A stretch of DNA of 64,000 bases from Tilletiopsis washingtonensis. Taxonomy: Eukaryota; Basidiomycota; Exobasidiomycetes; Entylomatales. The notes under the pieces are model-generated. The model was given only the letters and a program-made list of their open reading frames with translations. It searched no databases and was not told the origin of the DNA. Positions within the stretch are counted from its first letter, which is position 1. The number at the start of each line of letters is the position of its first letter. Below are positions 56,320 to 64,000 of this stretch, piece by piece. Both the position numbers and the translations under genes were made by a program. The stretch covers positions 1 through 64,000 of the forward strand of contig NW_020312024.1 of the NCBI RefSeq assembly GCF_003144115.1, given 5' to 3'.

Positions 56320-59300
56320 TCACTCGGCGCGCAGCGAGAGCAGCAGCGGCAGCAGGCTGTTCTGCGTGCACGTCACGACAATGGCGGTGCCGGGCAGCGG
56401 AGCGCCCGGGACGGGAGTGAGAGGCGAGCTCGGCGGCGCAGCGCCACGCCTCTCCTTCGGCGGCGGCGGCGGAGGCGGCGTGTCCTCGGCGTGGCCGCTC
56501 GAGCTGCGCTCCAGCAGCGCAGGCAGCGCCGCCGACGCGGCGCCCGACGGCAGCAGCTCGCGCTCGGTGCGGCCGGCGCCGGCGTAGTAGTGTCGGCTGA
56601 CCGACTGGTTGCGCTCCAGGGCGCTTGCAGAGGGCGCATTGGCGCCGTAGGCAGTGATGCGCGAAGAGGCGACGCGCGAGTCGGACGGCGCACGCTGCAG
56701 GCTGCTGCTGCCCTCCTGCGCACCGAAGCCGTTGCTCGCGGCACCAGCCGAACGAGCGAGCGGCGGAAAGCCAGAGCGGGGGCCTGCAGCGACGGCGCTG
56801 CTGGCGCTGCGCTGGAGAGAGGCATTGGTGCCCTTCGGCGACGTCGCGCCGGCCGCTTGCGCGGGCTGCTCGGGTGCAATGAGCGTCTCACGCAGCACGT
56901 GCAGGGCCAGCGCATTGGCGGCCTTGCGAGTGGCTGCGGGACCCAGGCCGGCACTGGGCTTGCGAGAGGCGCGCTCCTCTGCGATCTCGTCGGCAAGGAG
57001 CTTGCGACGGGCGACGGTCTGCTCGATAGCCTTGACGAGCTTGCGCGTCCAGACGTGCCGGCTTGCCTCGTCGTCGACGCTGAACATGTAGCGGCGCTTG
57101 GTGGCGCTCGCATCGACGCCGGGCAGTGTGATGGTGAAGCAGTTCTGCATGAATGCGCGCTCCACCGTCATGCTCGCGGAAACAGGCAGTGAGCTGAGCG
57201 AGCCGGCAGTCGCCTCGAAGTAGTACCGAGCGTTGCGGCCCGCGCGGACAAAGACGGCCGTCTTGGCGCCGAGGGCGCGGCTCGTCATCGTGAATGTCTG
57301 CGTCGTGCTCTTGTCGAAAGACAAGACGGGTGGTTCGAAGACGATGTCCTGGCCGTAGAGCCGCAGGGCGAAGTCCGGGTCGGGTGCCGGGATCGACAAG
57401 CTGACTGGTGCGCTCGTCTGGCCGTAGACGAGCTTCGACGGCAGCCCAGCGCCACCGTCGATGCGGATGACGTGACGCGGGCCCGGCTCGTCGGCGGCGA
57501 GCGCCTGCGCGATGGGGTCGGAGCGCACTGATGAGAAGATGCGCAGCAGCGTGCGGTCCGACAGCACCTGCGACTCGTCGTGCTCGCGGAAGGCGGACAG
57601 GAACGCATGCCGGCCAAGGGTGGGCATCGAGTCGCTGAAGAAGCCCGGCGCGCCCTTGTCTGCCTCGTGCGAGTACAGCGCATCGTTGAGCGCCATGATG
57701 GCGAGCACGAGGTTCGTCGCCAGCTCGGTGCTGAACTGCTCCTTAATCAGGCCGCGGTTCGCCTCGGTCCACTTGCGCGAGAACGACACCAGCAGCGCCT
57801 CGAACTCCTCGGCGTCCGCAGGGAAGCGGAGCTGCAGCAGCAGCGAGCGCAGCGCCGACTCGATCGACACGCCCGCGTAGCGCTGCAGGCCTAGGTACGC
57901 CTGCATCACCGCCCGACGCTCGCGATCGCTTCGGCAGAGGTAGCGCGTAAGCTGCTCGCGGTCCAGGTCGGGCGTCTGGTGAAGCAGTCGCGCAAGCGTA
58001 GCCGCGTCTCGTGGCAGGCTCGACTGGGTGACGATACTGTCCAGCGCCGCCTCCGGGTCCGAGCGGAACTGCTCGACGAAGGCAGCCATGAGCGGGTGAG
58101 GCTTCGGCGGGGTGCGTCGGTCGGAGGCGACCGTGACCTTGGCGCCGTGCAGCTCAATGACATTCTTGACATCGAAAATCCACTCCAGCGTCGGCAGCTG
58201 CGTCGAAGACGCGCCGTTCGAGGGCGAGACAGGCGGCGCGTTGGCCTTGGCAATGACGAGGATGTCGGAGAAGAGCAGGAGGAAGCGGTCCTTGACCGTG
58301 TTGTTCGTCACGACCTGGAGCACCGGCGACGCATGCAGGAGCTCTCGCGGCGGACGCTGGATCTGCTCGGCGCTCAGCTCCGGCACGGCCGGGATGTTCG
58401 TGTCGAGCACCACGGGCGACGTGAAGATGTGGCTGTACCGATGCAGCATCGCGGCGGCGGCAGGCGCAAGGCTGGACGTCGTCGCTGCGGCGTCTGCAGC
58501 GTCACGTGGAGACGGCACCGCGAGGCCAGTGTCGACCGAGCCCACCGTCAGCTGCCCAACGTCGGGGCTGCCATGGCCAAGCGAGCTCGTCTGCTCGACG
58601 TCGATGGACGCGCCCTGTCGAGACGGCGCACGAGAGCCGACCATTGACGACATCGACGCGTTGCGGTGCAAGCCCTCTGCGTCCAGTGCCGCATTGCGCG
58701 ACCAGGCAGACGGCGGCGCGGGCTTCTCGGGCGTCGCGCGCGTAATGACCTGCACCGGCACGTCGTCGCCCCGCTGAATGTCAGGGATGGGCTTGCGTGC
58801 TAGCGATGTCTGTCGCCGCACTGGGCTGAGCTCGGCGCTGCTGGGGCTGCCAGCATCCTTGGAAGCGCCTCGACGATGCAGGTCGAAGAAGCCGCGCTTC
58901 GAGGCGAATGCAGGGCTGTCGCGCCCCGACGGATGCGAAGGCGAGCTCGAGGCAGATGCAGGATCAGGCGAGCCACGCACAGCGCCGGACGCCTTGCGTC
59001 GAAGCGACGAGAAGAAGCCCGGCCCAACGAGCTTGGGCTTGCCAACCGCTGCCGTCGCGGTAGACGCAATCATTGTGCGCTCCTCGAGCAAGCTGCTCGG
59101 CGCCGGTGACAGTGTGTCGTCTGGCTGGAATGCCAGCACGGCGACCGGCGTGATGGGGCTCGCGCTGATGTGCATCGGCACGATCGGCTTGCCGGCACCA
59201 GCGCGAGCCGCTGCGAGGCCGAGCGGCGGCGGAATGGTCGAGTCGGCGGCGTCGGTCGAGGGGCGCGAGACGTGGGAGAAGTGCGAAGTGTGAGAAGCGT

Positions 59301-62250
59301 GCGAGGCACTGCTCTCCGGTCCAGCGCTTCCAAACAGACCCGGGAAGGGCGTCAGCTTGTTGTTCGTGTACAGCGTCGCGAGCTCAGCCGAGGAAGCGGC
59401 TGGCGGGTGGTAGACATTGGCGCGGGTCGGCCGCGCCTGCGGCGGCGGGGCGGAGAGAATCGATGAAGACGTCGAAGCGTTGCGCGACGTGTGCGTCGGG
59501 CGGAAGGACGAGGGCGCATGGCTGTCGCTGGACAGGCTTCGCTGCGAGCCGCCCGAAGGAGACATGGCATGCAGCGAGTGGGGCGGCGCGGGCAGCGGCG
59601 AGTGCTCTGGCATGCCGCTGGGCACGGCCTGTTCGCCCTCTACCACCTCAGCCACGCTGCCGGCCCACTGCATCACTCGCTCGAGGCCGCCGCCCGACGG
59701 TCTGCGCGCCAGCGATGCAGGCGCAGATGCAGGCGTCGCCTCTTCTGCGGCCGCGCTGACGCCAAGTCCAGGCAACGCAGTGCCGCTCGAGCGCGAGCGC
59801 ATGCTGTCTCTCGACGCCGCGAGCGAGCTGCTGCGCTCCGGCGGCATGAGCGCCGGGCCCAGAGTCGAGGCAGACTGCGATGAGGAGCCGGCGTAGTCGA
59901 GCGGGTGGCCAAACTCCTGCACGAAGCTCGAGGTCAGGAGGGAGCCGAGCTCCAGCGGGCTCCGCGTCGGCGGTGAGCGCAGGTGCGAGGTGGGCGAGAG
60001 GGACGAGGCGTCTGGAGCAGGGCAGTCAGCACCGTTCGCTGCCACAGCACATGGGCGTCGCTCACCTTCAATGGCCTGCAGCTCTTGCGTCGCCTGACGC
60101 GCCTCGTCCTCTGCATCGTGCTCATCGCGTGCCTCATCGACTTGGACGCTGTCCCGCGTTGTGGTAGCCACACTCGTGACGCTGACCGGCCAAAGCTCTC
60201 TGCGCACCCAGCCGCTGCCCACCGCGCCGTCGCGAGTCGTCTCCGGAGTCTCTGGTGTCTCGTGTGAGCCGAACGTCGTCTTGCCGTTGTGCCCGGCACT
60301 GAGGGCGAGCGGAATGCTGGCGCTCTTCGATCCGCCCAGCATCGCCACAGGACTGTCCCACACAGACGTGACCATCGAGCTGCGCGCATTGGGCGTCTCG
60401 GGCACCTGCGCAAGCGCACGGTGCGGCTGCGGCGAGCGTTGAGGCTGTGGCGAGCGCTGTGGCTGCGGCGAGCGCTCCGCCTCTGCCGCGTCGTCATCGG
60501 GCCCGTAGTAGTGCTGGAGCACCTCGCCGAGGTGGTCCTCCTCCTCCTCATCGTCGTAGCTCGGCTGCTGCGGGCGGTCGCCGCCCCAGCCGCTGCCGAC
60601 GCTGCGCGCATCCTCCTGTTCGAGATCGAACGCATCGCCACCTTCCTCGAGGTCGAGTTGTGAGGCTCGGTCACGCTCGCCGGCGTGTATGGCAGATGCG
60701 CCAGAGATGCTGGGCGCATACGAAGTTGCCGCGGTGGAGGCGTGGCTGCCGAGGCGTGTCCGTGGCGACCGCCCACCCGAGCGAGTGGGCGTGGGCGGCA
60801 CGAGCAGGCCGCCGCTCGAGGACGCGGCGAGCATCACCGGAGCGAGACCGGCCGAAGTTGGAGTCTCGGGCTCGGCGGACTTTGATGGCAGGGCTACCGT
60901 CTGCGCGACAGGAGAGCTCACGCTCTCGGCCTTGGCTGTGACGGCCGGCTCAACTGCCAGCGGCAGCGGCGGCACTGGCGCTTCAGCCGCTGGCGCCGCA
61001 CTGCTGGTGGATGCTGGCTCGGCAGCAGCCTGGCTCCCATTTGGAGCCCTGCGTCCCGACAGCTTCCGCATCATCTGCGTGCGTGCCACCTCGCGGGCAC
61101 TGGGCTTGCGCTGCAGCGACGCTGCCGGTGCTGGCTCGGCAGCAGGCACAGGATCTGGAGCAGGGACGGGCTCCACTGCGGCCGTCTCTTCGCGGCCATT
61201 GCGTATCGGCGAGGACATACCGGCAGAGCTGCCCGTGGCAGAGCGTGCGGGCCCCAACGCAAAGCGCCGCGAGCTCCGGCGCATCGTGCTATGCCGCTTG
61301 GGGTCCGGCGACGGTGCCGCGGTAGTCTCGGCTGCGTCCGTCTCTTCCTGCACCTCCTCTTCCGCCAGGAAGTGTTCGCGCCGCTGCCGCTCGGCGACGA
61401 CAGTGATGTGAGAGAACGAACGACTGCGCCGCAGTGCGCCTCGCTCTTCGTGCGGGCCCAGCAGTCGCGTCTCGGGGTCTGGCCGCCGCGAGTAGCGCCG
61501 CGAGCGGCGCTCGAGGATGTCGGTGGGAGGCGGCGCCTCGTCCTCGCCATCAGACGCCGGCGAGACGGCGCCTTCTCGCGCACTGGCGCCCAGCAGCTTC
61601 TCGAGCGCGTACGCTCGCGCCGCAGCAGATGCAGCGCCAGACGAGGCGGAGCGCTCGAGTCCAAGCGCGGCACGCTCGTGCAGGATGCGAGCGCGCAGCT
61701 GCGACAGCGACGGCAGAGGAGAGCGCGACGAGGCGGAGCGATTGAGGTGCGAGCCGTGCCCGCCAGAGGAGAGGCCCGGACTGGGCGGGTCGTGCCGCGG
61801 CGACGGTGGGCGCAGCGAGGAGGGCGCAGCATCTGCCGAGCTGCTCTGCGCGTCGGGCGCCAGGCTGGGCGACTCAGGACCGGCTGCGGCGCCTGGCCTC
61901 CTGGACAGCAGCGCGAGCCCGCCGGCAACCGCACTGCGTGACGTCTGCAGTGGCAGCGCCGAGGTGCCGGGCTCTGCGCTCGCCATCGCGTCGTCCGGCT
62001 CGTCGCTGAGCTGCTGCGGCGCGAATGCATGCGCGGGCGACGCCGTCTGGCTGGCAGCGCCGTGCCCATCGCCCGACGGCGGCGACTCTACGCCTGCGCC
62101 GCCGCGCCTTGCCTCGCGCTGGCTGGCGGCACGGCGCAGACGGGCGATGGCGTCGGAGCGCGAGTTGGCGCGCGCCAGGCCCGAGGCGCCGCTGCTGCTG
62201 CCGGCCTCGGGCTGCGGCGCTGGCGACACGGCGGCCGCCATGGCCTGCAT
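56320..62250 (-). CDS. Large PH-Sec7-PH protein, putative ARF GEF with degenerate Sec7 motifs
   Basis: A long minus-strand frame, interrupted by one in-frame intron (60065-60012, 54 nt, GTGAGC donor, TGCTGAC branch, CAG acceptor), encodes about 1958 residues. The first 1250 are disordered and Ser/Pro/Ala-rich, with an R-S-R-S-F basic patch. A PH-like segment starts near residue 1290 (DRFLLLFSDILVIAKANAPP). A Sec7 domain follows at about 1380-1590 (YAGVSIESALRSLL, LRFPADAEEFEALLVSFSRK, LVLAIMALNDALYSHE). A second PH domain lies near 1650-1745 (TITLPGVDASATKRRYMFSV, DDEASRHVWTRKLVKAIEQT). Sec7 domains promote GDP release from ARF GTPases at Golgi or plasma membrane. The usual glutamate-finger motif FRLPGEAQ reads LRFPADAE, so activity may be altered. 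The hallmark order is firm; the exact subfamily is not. Confidence 0.85.
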   Translation of the reverse strand: MQAMAAAVSPAPQPEAGSSSGASGLARANSRSDAIARLRRAASQREARRGGAGVESPPSGDGHGAASQTASPAHAFAPQQLSDEPDDAMASAEPGTSALPLQTSRSAVAGGLALLSRRPGAAAGPESPSLAPDAQSSSADAAPSSLRPPSPRHDPPSPGLSSGGHGSHLNRSASSRSPLPSLSQLRARILHERAALGLERSASSGAASAAARAYALEKLLGASAREGAVSPASDGEDEAPPPTDILERRSRRYSRRPDPETRLLGPHEERGALRRSRSFSHITVVAERQRREHFLAEEEVQEETDAAETTAAPSPDPKRHSTMRRSSRRFALGPARSATGSSAGMSSPIRNGREETAAVEPVPAPDPVPAAEPAPAASLQRKPSAREVARTQMMRKLSGRRAPNGSQAAAEPASTSSAAPAAEAPVPPLPLAVEPAVTAKAESVSSPVAQTVALPSKSAEPETPTSAGLAPVMLAASSSGGLLVPPTPTRSGGRSPRTRLGSHASTAATSYAPSISGASAIHAGERDRASQLDLEEGGDAFDLEQEDARSVGSGWGGDRPQQPSYDDEEEEDHLGEVLQHYYGPDDDAAEAERSPQPQRSPQPQRSPQPHRALAQVPETPNARSSMVTSVWDSPVAMLGGSKSASIPLALSAGHNGKTTFGSHETPETPETTRDGAVGSGWVRRELWPVSVTSVATTTRDSVQVDEARDEHDAEDEARQATQELQAIEGERRPCAVAANGADCPAPDASSLSPTSHLRSPPTRSPLELGSLLTSSFVQEFGHPLDYAGSSSQSASTLGPALMPPERSSSLAASRDSMRSRSSGTALPGLGVSAAAEEATPASAPASLARRPSGGGLERVMQWAGSVAEVVEGEQAVPSGMPEHSPLPAPPHSLHAMSPSGGSQRSLSSDSHAPSSFRPTHTSRNASTSSSILSAPPPQARPTRANVYHPPAASSAELATLYTNNKLTPFPGLFGSAGPESSASHASHTSHFSHVSRPSTDAADSTIPPPLGLAAARAGAGKPIVPMHISASPITPVAVLAFQPDDTLSPAPSSLLEERTMIASTATAAVGKPKLVGPGFFSSLRRKASGAVRGSPDPASASSSPSHPSGRDSPAFASKRGFFDLHRRGASKDAGSPSSAELSPVRRQTSLARKPIPDIQRGDDVPVQVITRATPEKPAPPSAWSRNAALDAEGLHRNASMSSMVGSRAPSRQGASIDVEQTSSLGHGSPDVGQLTVGSVDTGLAVPSPRDAADAAATTSSLAPAAAAMLHRYSHIFTSPVVLDTNIPAVPELSAEQIQRPPRELLHASPVLQVVTNNTVKDRFLLLFSDILVIAKANAPPVSPSNGASSTQLPTLEWIFDVKNVIELHGAKVTVASDRRTPPKPHPLMAAFVEQFRSDPEAALDSIVTQSSLPRDAATLARLLHQTPDLDREQLTRYLCRSDRERRAVMQAYLGLQRYAGVSIESALRSLLLQLRFPADAEEFEALLVSFSRKWTEANRGLIKEQFSTELATNLVLAIMALNDALYSHEADKGAPGFFSDSMPTLGRHAFLSAFREHDESQVLSDRTLLRIFSSVRSDPIAQALAADEPGPRHVIRIDGGAGLPSKLVYGQTSAPVSLSIPAPDPDFALRLYGQDIVFEPPVLSFDKSTTQTFTMTSRALGAKTAVFVRAGRNARYYFEATAGSLSSLPVSASMTVERAFMQNCFTITLPGVDASATKRRYMFSVDDEASRHVWTRKLVKAIEQTVARRKLLADEIAEERASRKPSAGLGPAATRKAANALALHVLRETLIAPEQPAQAAGATSPKGTNASLQRSASSAVAAGPRSGFPPLARSAGAASNGFGAQEGSSSLQRAPSDSRVASSRITAYGANAPSASALERNQSVSRHYYAGAGRTERELLPSGAASAALPALLERSSSGHAEDTPPPPPPPKERRGAAPPSSPLTPVPGAPLPGTAIVVTCTQNSLLPLLLSLRAE

Positions 62251-63415
62251 CAGAGTGCCCGCGGCGCGCGAGCCGGAGCGTGTGTGTGTGCAGGCGAGAT
62301 CAGAGGTGCACGGATGCGCGAGCGCCCATGGAGCGGCCGGCAGCTGTCGGGGCCGTGAGGAGGAGGAAGGGCGTCAAGGCGAGCAGGGGCGGCGCGGAGA
62401 GTGGGACACGCAGAGAGACGGCGCCGCAGAGGTGGCTCGGGGTGGGAGAGGTGCGCAGCGCACGAGGGTGCAGGAGAGGGGCAGTGGATGAGGAACAGAA
62501 GAACGCGGCGAAGGCGGCGCTGCAAGGCACGGCGGCGCATGGCAACGGCGCACGGGGCGCGGCGCCGTGCAGCCACAGCAAGCAGCGGCACAGGCACCGC
62601 CCACCGCTCCGGGGGCGCACAGTCAGCTCCCATGCTCGGGCTGATGCTGATGCTGCAAGCACCGCCGAGCACACTCGTAGCTGAGCTGGCACCGCGGCAC
62701 GCTCGCCGGCGAGGCGAGGCGCGTCCAGGTGTTCGGAGTTTTGGCGCAGCGGCCCGCAGCGGCACAAACGGCGCCCTCGCGCTCCCGACGCTCACGCCGT
62801 CGTCCCGCACCGGCGGCGTCAGGCACCCACATCACACGCTGGCAGAAGATCGCGCGGTGACGAGGCCTCGGTCACCGCTACAGCCGTTTGTCCACGTCTA
62901 TGAAAAGGAGCAATGTCAGAAGCCAGGGAATGCTCGAAGCGCCGGGAGAGGTTGCGCTTGCGTCGCAGGCGCCTTGGCGCTGCTTTTGACGTGCAACGAA
63001 GCCCCACTGCCGGTTCTTTCCCGGGCTATTTCGCCAAGCTTCACGTGCTAATAATGCATCCAGCGACATTTTGGAGCGAATCTCTCGCTCGCTTGAGGCA
63101 GCACAAGCCGAGCCAAACAGCGAGAAGCGCTGTGGGAGGCGCGGTCAGGGGTCCAGGAAGAAGGCCAGGCGGCACGGCGCCTTCGGCAGAGTCGCGTCCG
63201 CGGGCCCGGCTGCTCCCATGCGCCGCGTGACTTTCAGGCGGCGGCAAGCGCGGCCGAAGCTTCCAAGCTCGCCTCTCACCCTCGCACCCCTCACTTGCCG
63301 GACTGCTCCTTCTCTATTCGCAGCGCTCGCAGCGTCCGCCCAGAGCCAGACCACTGCCCCACACTCCGCGCATCTGCCGCACTTCTGCGCCGCCGCACCG
63401 CGCATTTCCAGCGCC
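62251..63415. promoter_or_regulatory. Divergent intergenic region, Sec7 gene and TPR gene
   Basis: About 1.16 kb between divergent ATGs, with an AT-richer pocket at 62880-63080 near the middle. A C-rich leader precedes 63416. No gene, TATA box or RNA is recognised. Confidence 0.45.
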
Positions 63416-64000
63416 ATGTCCGACACCGAGATGGCCGACGCCTCGGCGCCCGCCTCGCCCAACGGCCTCAATGGCCACGCCGAGGGCGCCAATGGCGACT
63501 CGTCCGGCCCGTCGTCGCGGCCAGCACCGCGCGTGTGAGTGTGCCAGCTGCTGGACCTAGCTGCTCGTCCGGTACGAGCTCGGCTGGCTGGGCGCCTGTG
63601 GCTCACACCCTCTTGCAGCATCTCTGATGAGCAGCGTGCCGAGGCGGCGGCGGCCAAGGACCGCGGCAACGCTGCGTTCCGGGCAGGGCAGCATGCGGAG
63701 GCAGAGCGGCTGTACACCGAGGCCATCGGTGAGTAGCCTTTTGATCGCCACCCCGCCCTCGCGCTCACCGTGTCACAGAGGCGAACCCGGAGGAGCCGAC
63801 GTACTGGACGAACCGCGGCGCCGCGCTCATGTCGCAGAAGCGGCATCGTGCCGCACTGGCCGACTGCGTCAAGGGCGTCGCGATGCTGCCGGCGCCCGAG
63901 GCCAAGCTGCTGCTGCGCCTGGCGCGCTGCCACTTTAACGTCGGCGAGCTGGCGCAGGCCGAGACGGCGCTGGGGCGCATTCTCGACTCCAACGGCGCAG
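63416..64000 (+). CDS. DNAJC7-like TPR co-chaperone, 5' part only
   Basis: Three exons are visible (63416-63534, 63619-63728, 63779 onward) and the gene runs past the window edge. About 150 residues can be read. A 40-residue acidic/Ser-rich start (MSDTEMADASAPASPNGLNG) is followed by tetratricopeptide repeats: AAAKDRGNAAFRAGQHAEAE, RLYTEAIEANPEEPTYWTNR, GAALMSQKRHRAALADCVKG, and LLRLARCHFNVGELAQAETA. The order and sequence resemble the first TPRs of DNAJC7/TPR2, a cytosolic Hsp70-Hsp90 co-chaperone with a C-terminal J domain. The J domain would lie outside the window, so a plain TPR protein cannot be excluded. Confidence 0.78.

Noticed and set aside
1-64000. tRNA, rRNA, CRISPR, transposon or virus-like sequence
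   Set aside because: I looked for GGTTCGA-type B boxes, reverse transcriptase, integrase or transposase motifs, long terminal or inverted repeats and spaced direct repeats. The few GGTTCGA hits lie in coding exons, and no element or array was found by eye.

Overview
This window is the end of a chromosome of a GC-rich filamentous or yeast-like basidiomycete, most likely in Ustilaginomycotina. It opens with about 16 copies of the telomeric hexamer CCCTAA. The genes are dense and interrupted by many very short introns, mostly 45-90 nt, with GTGAGT-type donors, a CTGAC branch motif and a CAG acceptor. One gene encodes the SAM-RA-SH3-SH3 adaptor typical of basidiomycete Ubc2/Ste50. The phylum is well supported; the subphylum is my inference.

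Layout: after about 1.1 kb of subtelomere comes a secreted sedolisin peptidase (1.2-3.4 kb), then the pheromone/MAPK adaptor UBC2 (3.9-6.7) and a HAM1-like lipid-binding-fold protein (7.0-9.7, minus). PEX14 (11.5-13.1, minus) and a large unrecognised protein (13.5-16.0) diverge from a shared 363 bp promoter. An acid-sphingomyelinase-type phosphodiesterase (16.3-18.9, minus) diverges from an Fmp46-like redox protein (19.3-20.1). Next are nicotinate phosphoribosyltransferase (20.6-22.4) and a TRAIP-like RING/coiled-coil protein (22.6-25.0, minus). An AT-richer island (25.2-27.4) holds an orphan gene. Short-type phosphoglycerate mutase (27.5-28.5, minus) and RNA polymerase I subunit RPA12 (28.8-29.4) are divergent.

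From 29.7 to 44.5 kb almost everything is on the minus strand: two long low-complexity Ser/Pro-rich proteins, the second with a CxxC...CxxC putative zinc site, each with about 1.75 kb of gene-free upstream DNA; a NIPA-type magnesium transporter; and a Dal5-family MFS permease. A small conserved Asn/Ser/Tyr-rich protein is on the plus strand at 39 kb. Then come a five-CCCH-finger Red5/ZC3H3-like RNA protein (45.5-47.3), the cytochrome bc1 assembly chaperone CBP3 (47.7-48.9, minus) divergent from the atypical ribosome-bound Hsp70 SSZ1 (49.2-51.1), an HSF-type transcription factor (51.6-54.1, minus), a 1958-residue PH-Sec7-PH protein (56.3-62.3, minus) with degenerate catalytic motifs, and the start of a DNAJC7-like TPR protein that runs off the window.

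The genes are mostly housekeeping or signalling and do not form one pathway or an obvious cluster. I saw no transposon, virus-like element, tRNA, rRNA or CRISPR array. The most useful new information is in gene structure: 10- and 11-nt coding exons in phosphoglycerate mutase, terminal exons hidden behind donor-embedded stop codons in PEX14 and RPA12, an in-frame 54-nt intron in the Sec7 gene, and a 469-nt first intron in UBC2. Exon coordinates were worked out by hand from splice motifs, reading phase and family conservation.
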